DNA from: Mariniblastus sp964414815 | Lineage (GTDB): Bacteria; Planctomycetota; Planctomycetia; Pirellulales; Pirellulaceae | Length of the DNA stretch: 64,000 nt | Direction of reading: 5' to 3' | Assembly (NCBI GenBank): GCA_964414815.1 | Contig: CAYPXY010000014.1 | Span: 29,753 to 93,752 of the forward strand | In this document: positions 54,202 through 61,595 of the stretch, one piece after another | How positions within the stretch are numbered: position 1 is the first letter of the stretch | Layout: the number at the start of each line of letters is the position of its first letter | Translations under genes and position numbers: made by a program | The notes under the pieces: generated by a model | Seen by the model: the letters and a program-made list of their open reading frames with translations, nothing else | Database searches by the model: none | Told to the model about the DNA's origin: nothing

Positions 54202-55170
54202 ATGTTTCGAATACTAGCCCTTTCTATCGTCGCGATCTTTGCTGCTTTTCAGATGGCGGCTCAAACCCGCGCGAACGAAACCGTTTCTGTTTTGTCCTAC
54301 AATATCCGTTACCAGAACAATCAGGATGGAGAGGACCACTGGCAGAACCGGAAGCAGACCGTCATCACAACGATCCGGCAAGCCGATCTGATTGGCCTTC
54401 AGGAAGTGGTTGGCAAACAGTTCGATGATGTTCGGGAGGGCACTCCGGAATGGAGCTGGTACGGCGTCGGCCGGGACGACGGCTTGGCAAAAGGTGAAAT
54501 CGTTCCGGTCGGTTGGCGTTCCGATCAGTTTATCACACTCGAACAGGGAACGTTCTGGTTGAGTGATAGCCCGTACTCCATTGGTGAAAAAGGTTGGGAT
54601 GCTGCCATCTCGCGGACCGCGACCTGGGTTCGTCTGGTTCCTCGCAAGCCGTCGGCACGAGCAAACCGATCTCGCCCCACGAATCGGGCGGACGGTGAGC
54701 CTGAACCATCTGCAAACGCAGATGCGGCATCGAATCACCGTTCCGAGCCAACGACCCTCCTGATCGTCAATACACATTTCGACCACAGAGGGGGCGAGGC
54801 CAGAGTTCAGTCTGCCAGAATGCTGCGCGAGTGGATCGCCAAAAATCGAGGATCCTCCGAGGTCATCATGCTGGGAGATTTGAATTCAGGACCTGAATCG
54901 GAGCCGCTCAACCAGTTGTTGATCGCCAGCAAGTCGGAATTTGCTCCGCTGGCTGATACTCGAGCACTGTCTCCGGTTGCCGACCCTGGCCCGGATGGCA
55001 CCTGGAACGGGTTCAAGGAAATTCAGATCGGAACCCGGATTGATTTCATTCTGTACCAGGGAGATCGTTTGAAGGTGGTCCACTTTGAAACGCTCGATCC
55101 ACGCACCCCCGCCGGACGATTCGGCAGCGACCATCTACCGATTTTGAGCCGTTTCGAAACGGAATGGTAG
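54202..55170 (+). CDS. Secreted endonuclease/exonuclease/phosphatase-family protein
   Basis: 322 residues. Signal peptide ILALSIVAIFAAFQMAAQTRA, then the EEP fold: SVLSYNIRYQNNQDGEDHW, ADLIGLQEVVGKQFDDV (metal Glu), VNTHFDHRGGEARVQSARML, IMLGDLNSGPESEPLNQL (catalytic Asp-Leu-Asn) and FGSDHLPILSRF at the end. Exported members cleave phosphodiesters in DNA, phospholipids or inositol phosphates; the substrate is unknown. An Arg/Thr/Ala-rich insertion around 155-185 is unusual. It is the second exported EEP protein in this window, not close in sequence to the one at 20983. Confidence 0.87.
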   Translation: MFRILALSIVAIFAAFQMAAQTRANETVSVLSYNIRYQNNQDGEDHWQNRKQTVITTIRQADLIGLQEVVGKQFDDVREGTPEWSWYGVGRDDGLAKGEIVPVGWRSDQFITLEQGTFWLSDSPYSIGEKGWDAAISRTATWVRLVPRKPSARANRSRPTNRADGEPEPSANADAASNHRSEPTTLLIVNTHFDHRGGEARVQSARMLREWIAKNRGSSEVIMLGDLNSGPESEPLNQLLIASKSEFAPLADTRALSPVADPGPDGTWNGFKEIQIGTRIDFILYQGDRLKVVHFETLDPRTPAGRFGSDHLPILSRFETEW

Positions 55171-55210
55171 AACGCACCTGTTCTTTACACGTCCCCCACA
55201 CAGACCAAAC

Positions 55211-55453
55211 GTGAAACCGACCTTATTGCAAACATTGATACGACTTCCTGCCAGAACGATGATCTGGTTGGTCAGGTTCTATCAGGTCTGCATCAGTCCG
55301 TTACTTGGACCGAAATGCCGTTTTCATCCGACCTGCAGTTCGTATTTCATTCAGTCCGTTGAAAAGCATGGCGCGATGAAAGGGTGTTTCCGAGGTTTGA
55401 TCCGAATCTGCAAATGCCATCCGTTCCATCCGGGCGGCTATGACCCTCCCTGA
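55211..55453 (+). CDS. yidD: Membrane protein insertion efficiency factor YidD
   Basis: 80 residues, GTG start. The family pattern is complete: LVRFYQVCISPLLGPKCRF, HPTCSSYFIQSVEKHG and HPFHPGGYDPP. YidD is a small membrane-attached protein that assists YidC-dependent insertion. Ten bases later rnpA begins. The usual order is rpmH-rnpA-yidD-yidC; here yidD comes before rnpA and neither rpmH nor yidC is present. Confidence 0.93.
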   Translation: MKPTLLQTLIRLPARTMIWLVRFYQVCISPLLGPKCRFHPTCSSYFIQSVEKHGAMKGCFRGLIRICKCHPFHPGGYDPP

Positions 55454-55462
55454 CCATATCCC

Positions 55463-55864
55463 ATGACTGATCCATCCTTCACCAAATCTTCCCCCCAAAC
55501 TTTCCCCAAAACGAAACGGTTACGGAGAAGCACCGAATTTGAAAAAGTGTTCGCCGGAAAATGTTACGCAGCGGACGACACATTGGTGATCAATGCCGTA
55601 CTCAATGACATTGGCCGGACGCGATTGGGTCTGTCCATCGGCCGCAAGCACGGAAACGCAGTCGTTCGCAACGCCTGGAAGCGGCGAATCCGCGAAGCCT
55701 TCCGCTTGAATCAACATCGCCTTGCCGCCGGTCTGGATTTAGTGGTTCGTCCAAGGGCGGGCGCTGCATGTGATTTTCATCAGATCGAACGATCGCTTTG
55801 TGGACTGGTGAAACGGTTGGCCAAAAAATTAAATGCAGCGCAAATGAATGCAGAGCAAGAGTGA
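55463..55864 (+). CDS. rnpA: Ribonuclease P protein component
   Basis: 133 residues. The protein subunit of RNase P, which helps the RNA subunit process tRNA 5' ends. RLRRSTEFEKVFAGKCYAAD, RTRLGLSIGRKHGNAVVRNAWKRRIREAFR (the family's RNR-type motif, partly quoted) and LDLVVRPRAGA. Short hydrophilic extensions at both ends. It follows yidD by 9 bases. A repeat-like word (GAGCGATAGAATGTTTAGCT) begins at 55896, 32 bases after the stop. Confidence 0.92.
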   Translation: MTDPSFTKSSPQTFPKTKRLRRSTEFEKVFAGKCYAADDTLVINAVLNDIGRTRLGLSIGRKHGNAVVRNAWKRRIREAFRLNQHRLAAGLDLVVRPRAGAACDFHQIERSLCGLVKRLAKKLNAAQMNAEQE

Positions 55865-55895
55865 TCAGGCAGTTGATTTTTGATAGCCGTTCACA

Positions 55896-55929
55896 GAGCG
55901 ATAGAATGTTTAGCTGCAAGTTGAAGCGT
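55896..55929 (+). repeat. GTTTAGC-GCAAG repeat downstream of rnpA
   Basis: GAGCGATAGAATGTTTAGCT and following GCAAGTTGAAGC match, with four differences over about 30 bases, the sequence straddling the copA stop at 63903 (GAGCGATAAAACGTTTAGCC, GCAAGCCGAAGC). The next bases (55927-55965) form a G/C-rich imperfect hairpin. It is a dispersed word of unknown role. Confidence 0.55.
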
Positions 55930-56034
55930 CGCCACCACCCGACCCTGCGTCGGTGGGGCGATGCCTGACTGACTACAATGAACAAAACAGAAAGATCAGA
56001 CGCCACCACTGGACCTGTTTAAACTTCAGACGGC

Positions 56035-56700
56035 CTACTTATTGAACTTCAATATCCGAAAGTCGTCGAAGCGAATCCAGTGCTCGGATTCCGGCGGTCC
56101 GTGGTAGCACTGGATGCTGACTTGCTCCTTCTCACCTCGGCGAAGCTCACCACTGGCAGCCGTAACATACGGCTGTGTCGGGTCCGTACGATACTTGGCC
56201 GTATACTGATTGCCCTTCACCTCCAGCCGCAAGTGAACGGAATCACCCTCCACCGGCTTCATGCCCGGAACGATCACGATTTCACCATTGACCCGTTCCT
56301 TGACCAGTTTGAACACGGGAGCATCGTCGCTGTACCAGGTAATTCCAGCCTGTTCGTATTGCTGCACGGGCACATTCAGGTTGGCTATTGTGACCTCGAT
56401 GGCCCAGGTCTCGTCGTCCGCCCGTTTGGGGAACAACCGCACCAGAGCGTTCTCAACCGTATTGGCCAGTCCAGGCATGACTCGGATTTCGAGAGCCCCC
56501 TTACGGATACACCATCGCGACGGTTCCTCCCGAATCCACTCCCATTCTTTATCGAGAACTCCCGAAAACGACTCTTCGAAAACAACCGTCTCCGGGTCCT
56601 GCAAAGCGAGGGCCGTCGGGAAGAGAACCGATGGCACGAAATGAAACAATACAAAAACAGAAACCAAGACCGATTTGGGAGTGAGCATTGCCAATGTCAT
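56035..56700 (-). CDS. Secreted DUF1349-like beta-sandwich protein
   Basis: About 221 residues. I start at the ATG at 56700 because GAGGTGG lies 9 bases upstream. Signal peptide MLTPKSVLVSVFVLFHFVPSVLFPTALA. The mature part is a concanavalin-like beta sandwich: VVFEESFSGVLDKEWEWIREEP, DDETWAIEVTIANLNVP, YEQAGITWYSDDAPVFKL and WIRFDDFRILKF at the end, in the style of DUF1349 domains. It probably binds or modifies a glycan outside the cell. Monocistronic. Confidence 0.75.
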   Translation of the reverse strand: MTLAMLTPKSVLVSVFVLFHFVPSVLFPTALALQDPETVVFEESFSGVLDKEWEWIREEPSRWCIRKGALEIRVMPGLANTVENALVRLFPKRADDETWAIEVTIANLNVPVQQYEQAGITWYSDDAPVFKLVKERVNGEIVIVPGMKPVEGDSVHLRLEVKGNQYTAKYRTDPTQPYVTAASGELRRGEKEQVSIQCYHGPPESEHWIRFDDFRILKFNK

Positions 56701-56778
56701 CGCTGAAGTCCACCTCATTAAATTTTTTCTTTTAACTACTCGTCGGGAGAAAGTCCCACTTCATCACCAATGAAGACA

Positions 56779-56896
56779 TTAGGCGACCGGCAGGTAAAAG
56801 TCTACCCAAGCAGTATTGTGTTTCCCAGACACCGAGTTGCGAGTCTCGGAGAGACTCGCCTACACTAGGGTACATTTTTATCTGCCGGTCGCCTTA
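56779..56896 (-). repeat. 112-bp TTA-flanked palindromic element, copy E
   Basis: Core 56782-56893 (112 bp) between TTA (56779-56781) and TTA (56894-56896), oriented like copies B and C. The inner stem is GCGAGTCTC/GAGACTCGC where the others have GCGAGTCGC/GCGACTCGC: one base changed on each arm, pairing kept. Confidence 0.95.
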
Positions 56897-57039
56897 TTGT
56901 ACCTAGCTTTTCAAACTTTGCATCCTGCCAGCTAACGAGGTCGTGCGGCTTTCCGGTTACGGCTTTTACGAGCTTGTGAAAGTAGGCATTGAAATTAGGC
57001 AGACAGGGACAAGCAGCCTGAAAGGCTTGGGCAGGGTAG

Positions 57040-57143
57040 CCCAGGGCAAGTTCGCGAAGCGGACGCCGCCCTGGGAAAGTGATCCCTCGCCAACCAGCAC
57101 GCTCAAGGCGTGCGGCCGACTGGGCCGCACGCCTTGAGCGTGC
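57040..57143. repeat. Two nested palindromes in a planctomycete-type repeat
   Basis: CCCAGGGC (57040-57047) pairs with GCCCTGGG (57068-57075), enclosing the palindrome TTCGCGAA. Then comes a perfect 21-bp hairpin (57097-57117 with 57123-57143, arms GCACGCTCAAGGCGTGCGGC and so on, loop GACTG). The open frames here are by-products of the repeat. It lies just downstream of the mutY stop at 57152. The stretch 56719-57151 holds this, repeat copy E and no gene. Confidence 0.8.
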
Positions 57144-57151
57144 AATGGGTT

Positions 57152-58291
57152 TCAACACCTAATCCATTCGACCACCTCTCGGGCGGTAACGTTCATGGGC
57201 AACGCATTCAACTCGGCTCTTGTGACCCATCGGCACTCTCCTGAATCACAACGCGGCTTCCCATCGAACCGATCCGCTTGAAAACAACTCAAATGAATTC
57301 GATAACGGGTGACCGTATGCTTGATCGTCAAGTCGCATCGCTGCAACACGGCGTCAATTTCCCATTGTTCCTTCAATTGTCGCGTTAACTCATCCTTGAT
57401 AATATCGTCAGAATGATCAGGCCCCTCATTGGCAGTGATAGCGCGGCGATTGGCTGGCCGAGAAGGCTTCTTCGCTTTGCGGTTGACAGTATCCGCAATC
57501 GACGGATCCATTCGAAAGCGAGGAAAATCCCAAAGTCCTGCCCATCGCTCGCCCGGCTGGCAAAGCCGTACCCAATAACGGCCGCGGCGTTTCAGGATGA
57601 CCACGGCTTCAACCAGCTGTTCGTATTCCGTTCGCTTTCCGCTGGCCGGAATCTCGCCCTGGAGTCCGCGTTCATACGTCGGGCAAATTCCGCTCAGTGG
57701 ACATCGGAGACAGTCAGGATTTTTGGGCGTGCAGATCGTGCTGCCCAGCTCCATCAAGGCCTGATTGAAATCACCGGCACGGCGGACCGGCAGGATCGAC
57801 TCGGCGAAATCCCACAATCGCTTTTGATTCTCCGAGGTTCGGGGGTCCGAACGCAACGCCATCAGCCGCGAGTACAGCCGGATCGTATTTCCCTCGAGAA
57901 TAGGAAGGCGTTGATCGAGCGCAATCGAAAGAATCGCGCCGGCAGTGTATCGGCCAATTCCAGGCAGCTTGATGACCGAATCGAAATCCTTCGGAAAAAC
58001 GCCGCGATGGAGCTGCACCACCTGTTTCGCTGCTGCATGCATCTGCCGAGCGCGGCGATAATATCCCAAGCCTTCCCAAAGTTTCAAAACTTCCGACTCA
58101 TCGGCCGCCGCAAGTGCTTTGACATTTGGAAACCGTTTTACGAACCGACGAAAGTAGTCGATGACCGTTGCCACTTGGGTTTGCTGCAGCATGATCTCGC
58201 TGACCCAAATACGATAGGGCGTCCTGTTTTTGCGCCACGGCAAGTCCCGCTGATGGTGGTCAAACCATTTGAGCAACTTATCCGACCACAA
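57152..58291 (-). CDS. mutY: A/G-specific adenine glycosylase MutY
   Basis: 379 residues. Removes adenine mispaired with 8-oxoguanine or G. Glycosylase core: SEIMLQQTQV with catalytic Glu32, GLGYYRRARQMH, HhH motif LPGIGRYTAGAI, and the [4Fe-4S] ligands Cys-X6-Cys-X2-Cys-X5-Cys in CTPKNPDCLRCPLSGIC. The C-terminal NUDIX-like domain reads 8-oxoG. The second catalytic residue, Asp in E. coli (ILDGN), is Glu133 here (ILEGN, codon GAG). The start is TTG at 58291, inside the end of leuS (14-base overlap), with GGTGAA before it, so it is coupled to leuS. Confidence 0.92.
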   Translation of the reverse strand: MWSDKLLKWFDHHQRDLPWRKNRTPYRIWVSEIMLQQTQVATVIDYFRRFVKRFPNVKALAAADESEVLKLWEGLGYYRRARQMHAAAKQVVQLHRGVFPKDFDSVIKLPGIGRYTAGAILSIALDQRLPILEGNTIRLYSRLMALRSDPRTSENQKRLWDFAESILPVRRAGDFNQALMELGSTICTPKNPDCLRCPLSGICPTYERGLQGEIPASGKRTEYEQLVEAVVILKRRGRYWVRLCQPGERWAGLWDFPRFRMDPSIADTVNRKAKKPSRPANRRAITANEGPDHSDDIIKDELTRQLKEQWEIDAVLQRCDLTIKHTVTRYRIHLSCFQADRFDGKPRCDSGECRWVTRAELNALPMNVTAREVVEWIRC

Positions 58292-61109
58292 AATTCACCA
58301 GCCGATCCGGGACGACAATCGCTTTGCGAATGGTCTTGCCGTCGAGCAGTTCGACCATCCGTTCGTCCTGCTTTGCAATCACTTCCAGTTCATCGCTTGA
58401 CAGACCGCGAGCCACCACCACTTTGGACCGATTCTTGCCATTGATCTGAACCGGAATTTCAACCTGCGAATCAACGGTCAGCGCTTCGTCGAACTCAGGC
58501 CACGGTTCGCAGGCAAGCGAATTCGGATGCCCCAACAAATGCCAAAGCTCTTCCGCGATATGCGGTGCGAACGGGGACAGCAACAACACAAAGGTCTCGA
58601 TCGCCTGCCGCGGACGCCGCTCTAGTTTTGTGAAATAATTAACAAATTCCATCAAGCGGGCAATGGCCGTATTGAAGCCCAGATTTTCGATGTCTTGCGA
58701 AACTGCCTTGATCGTTCGGTGCATCACGCGCACCTGCTCATCGGTGGGCGGCTCATCGGCAATCGCCGGGTTGAGCACCGTCATTTCATCCGACTCGTCG
58801 ACGATCATTCTCCACACACGGTCAAGAAAATTGCGAACTCCGTTGACGCCTTTCATGCTCCACGGTTTCGACTGCTCAAGCGGCCCCATGAACATTTCGT
58901 ACAGTCGCAACGAGTCGGCTCCGTATTCGGCGACGATCGAATCGGGATTGACCACATTTCCTCTCGCCTTGGACATTTTGTGAGCGCGGCTGTCGATGCG
59001 AATGGAGGGATCTGATTTCAGGACGAAGCCTTCGCCTTTCTTCTCCGTTTGGTCCGTTTCGAGTTTGACTTGATAGACCAGCGAACCGTCCGATTTGAGT
59101 ACGCATTTCTTCTCGTCGTTTTCCGCCACCTGATCCGCCGAAACCCAAACTTCATCCGAGTTGCGATAGCCCGTAAATTCGACATCGCCCAGGATCATTC
59201 CCTGATTGACCAGCCGCGTAAACGGCTCGGGCGAACTGAGATAGCCGCGATCAAAGAGTACTTTGTGCCAGAAACGTGCGTACAACAAATGCAACACCGC
59301 ATGTTCCGCTCCGCCGATATAAATATCGACGGGCATCCACTGCTTTTCCAGCTCGGGATCGATAAAAGCTTGTTCGTTGTGCGGATCGATAAAGCGAAGG
59401 TAGTACCAACACGAACCGGCCCACTGCGGCATCGTATTGGTTTCTCGCTTGTACCGAACGCCGTCGATCACCGGGTAGAGCCAATCATCATCGGCTTTTT
59501 CCAGCGGCGGTTCAGGGCGACCGTGAGGCTTGAAGTCTTCGAGTTCAGGTAAATCAACGGGCAGTTTGCGGATATCGACCGCTCGCATCAAGCCGGTTTT
59601 TCTTCCCTCTTCGTCCAGTTCGTGCAGAATCGGAAACGGCTCGCCCCAAAATCGCTGGCGACTGAACAGCCAGTCCCGCAATTTATAATTCACGGCCGTT
59701 CGACCGACACCTCGTCCGCTCAGCCGTTTCGCAATGGCCGTTTTAAAAGTCTCCGTATCCTGTCCGTCGAAGTCAGCGGAGTGCATGGCGGTGCCAATGC
59801 CGGTGTAGCATTGGGTTCCTGTGATCAGTTCATCGAGTTGAACCTCGGCATCTTCGGGCGGTTTCACGACCGGGACGATCGGCAGGCCAAAGGTCTTTGC
59901 AAACTCGAAATCGCGTGCATCATGAGCGGGAACCGCCATGATCGCACCCGTTCCGTAATTGGCCAGCACATAGTCCGCAACCCAGATCGGAATCGACTGA
60001 CCGTTGGCCGGATTGACCGCGTAGCGGCCCGAGAAGACTCCCGTTTTCCTGGTTCGGTCGTCTTGTCGGTCGCGATCGCTTTTGTTGGCGGCTTTCTCAC
60101 GATACGTTTCGACAGAGGTGCGCTGTCCGTCCGTTGTCAGCGATTCAATCAGATCGTGTTCAGGAGAAACGACGAGGTACGTTGCTCCAAACAGTGTATC
60201 GGGACGCGTTGTGTAGACGCGGAGGACATCGTCGCCCGGTTTGCGGGGGAATCCGTGCTGGGTGCGTTCGGTTTGCCAAACCAGAAAATCGGCGCCGATA
60301 TGGAAATCAATTTCGGCTCCTGTGCTGCGTCCGATCCAGTCGCGCTGAAGCTTCTTGATCCCTTCGGGCCAGTTCACTCTTTCTAAATCATTCTCCAGTC
60401 GGTCTGCATAAGCCGTGATTCGCAGCATCCATTGTCGCAGCGGCATTCGCTGCACAGGATGCCCACCTCGTTCGCTGCGACCATCGACGACTTCTTCATT
60501 GGCCAGCACGGTTCCCAGCGCCGGGCACCAGTTGACCAGCGCGTCGCTTTGAAACGCCAATCGAAAATCGTCCTGATACAGCCGAACGGCGGCGGCGCCT
60601 TGATTGGCAATCTGTGGCGGGATGGGCAGGTCACTGATCGGACGCCCTTTTTGCTGTTCGGGGTCAAACCAGGTATCGAACAGCACCAGAAAAATCCACT
60701 GCGTCCAGCGAACGTAACCCATATCCGTCGTTGACAACTCGCGATCCCAGTCGTAGCTGAAACCAAGCATCTTCAACTGACGTTTGAACGTGTGAATGTT
60801 CTTTTCGGTCGACGTTCGCGGGTGCGTGTTGGTTTTGATGGCGTGTTCTTCCGCAGGCAGCCCAAACGCGTCGAATCCCATGGGGTGCAGGACTGATTTG
60901 CCCTTCATTCGGGCGTGGCGGGCGATAATATCGGTAGCGGTGTAGCCTTCGGGGTGCCCGACGTGCAACCCTTCCCCGCTGGGGTAGGGAAACATGTCGA
61001 GGACGTAAAGTTTTTCTGTGGCGATACGTTCAGGAGTTTTGAAAGTCCTGTTTTCGTCCCAGAATCGTTGCCAGCGAGGCTCAAGTTCAGCGGGGTTATA
61101 TTTTGACAC
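58278..61109 (-). CDS. leuS: Leucyl-tRNA synthetase
   Basis: 943 residues, class I synthetase charging tRNA-Leu. HIGH-type motif in YPSGEGLHVGHPEGY (about 45), KMSKARGNVVNP for KMSKS, a CP1 editing domain (YTTRPDTLFGATYLVVSPEH, partly the Thr-rich editing pocket; YGTGAIMAVPAHDARD), anticodon-binding helices and the C-terminal domain. Start is GTG at 61109. It is slightly longer than typical because of insertions near residues 330-350 and 665-700. It forms an operon with mutY by overlap. Confidence 0.95.
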   Translation of the reverse strand: MSKYNPAELEPRWQRFWDENRTFKTPERIATEKLYVLDMFPYPSGEGLHVGHPEGYTATDIIARHARMKGKSVLHPMGFDAFGLPAEEHAIKTNTHPRTSTEKNIHTFKRQLKMLGFSYDWDRELSTTDMGYVRWTQWIFLVLFDTWFDPEQQKGRPISDLPIPPQIANQGAAAVRLYQDDFRLAFQSDALVNWCPALGTVLANEEVVDGRSERGGHPVQRMPLRQWMLRITAYADRLENDLERVNWPEGIKKLQRDWIGRSTGAEIDFHIGADFLVWQTERTQHGFPRKPGDDVLRVYTTRPDTLFGATYLVVSPEHDLIESLTTDGQRTSVETYREKAANKSDRDRQDDRTRKTGVFSGRYAVNPANGQSIPIWVADYVLANYGTGAIMAVPAHDARDFEFAKTFGLPIVPVVKPPEDAEVQLDELITGTQCYTGIGTAMHSADFDGQDTETFKTAIAKRLSGRGVGRTAVNYKLRDWLFSRQRFWGEPFPILHELDEEGRKTGLMRAVDIRKLPVDLPELEDFKPHGRPEPPLEKADDDWLYPVIDGVRYKRETNTMPQWAGSCWYYLRFIDPHNEQAFIDPELEKQWMPVDIYIGGAEHAVLHLLYARFWHKVLFDRGYLSSPEPFTRLVNQGMILGDVEFTGYRNSDEVWVSADQVAENDEKKCVLKSDGSLVYQVKLETDQTEKKGEGFVLKSDPSIRIDSRAHKMSKARGNVVNPDSIVAEYGADSLRLYEMFMGPLEQSKPWSMKGVNGVRNFLDRVWRMIVDESDEMTVLNPAIADEPPTDEQVRVMHRTIKAVSQDIENLGFNTAIARLMEFVNYFTKLERRPRQAIETFVLLLSPFAPHIAEELWHLLGHPNSLACEPWPEFDEALTVDSQVEIPVQINGKNRSKVVVARGLSSDELEVIAKQDERMVELLDGKTIRKAIVVPDRLVNFVVG

Positions 61110-61595
61110 GGTGGGTATGGCTGAGGTCAGTTATCCTAAAAACTGAAAACAGTCTAACAAATTCCGCAAACGGATGCAGGGCGGTGTGAGAACGTAGAAT
61201 AGAATTCATTGCCGCAGCACGTAGGGTGTGTGCAGCGGTCGTGCTGGCCCTTGCAACGGATGGGACATTTTGAACCATGTAGAAACCATGTAATGAGGCA
61301 GGAATACCCGCCCCCCAGTGTTCCGCTCGCCTTTGGAGGGTGCTGATGGAGCGATTTCGGTATTAAAGTACGTTTTTGTCAGCAACCCCCGACGGCTAGA
61401 TAAACGTTTCCATTCCCCGTAAACGGTTACGCGATTTTTTGAGCGGTTCGCCCCCATCTGGTTTGTCTAGCGTCCGTTCATGGGCAGAATTATTTGGTAC
61501 GATTGGAATTGATTTTGCGAGAACATGAATCGGCAACACGAAATGAATTTGCTGATTCCATCCCCTGAACAAACGCAGCTATGTGAAGTCCCCCG
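61110..61595. other. Divergent gene-free region between leuS and copA
   Basis: 486 bases. One plus-strand copy of the GTAGGGTGTGT-AGCGGTC family starts at 61221 and runs to about 61300, with GTAGAAACCATGTAATGAGG near its end, parallel to the copy at 53850. The last 150 bases before the copA ATG are presumably the copper-regulated promoter, but no convincing CueR/CopY operator could be read. Confidence 0.55.

Noticed and set aside
56865..57158. Basic small protein frame on the minus strand next to mutY
   Set aside because: It is made from repeat copy E and the nested palindromes at 57040-57143, and I recall similar frames as spurious annotations in planctomycete genomes.
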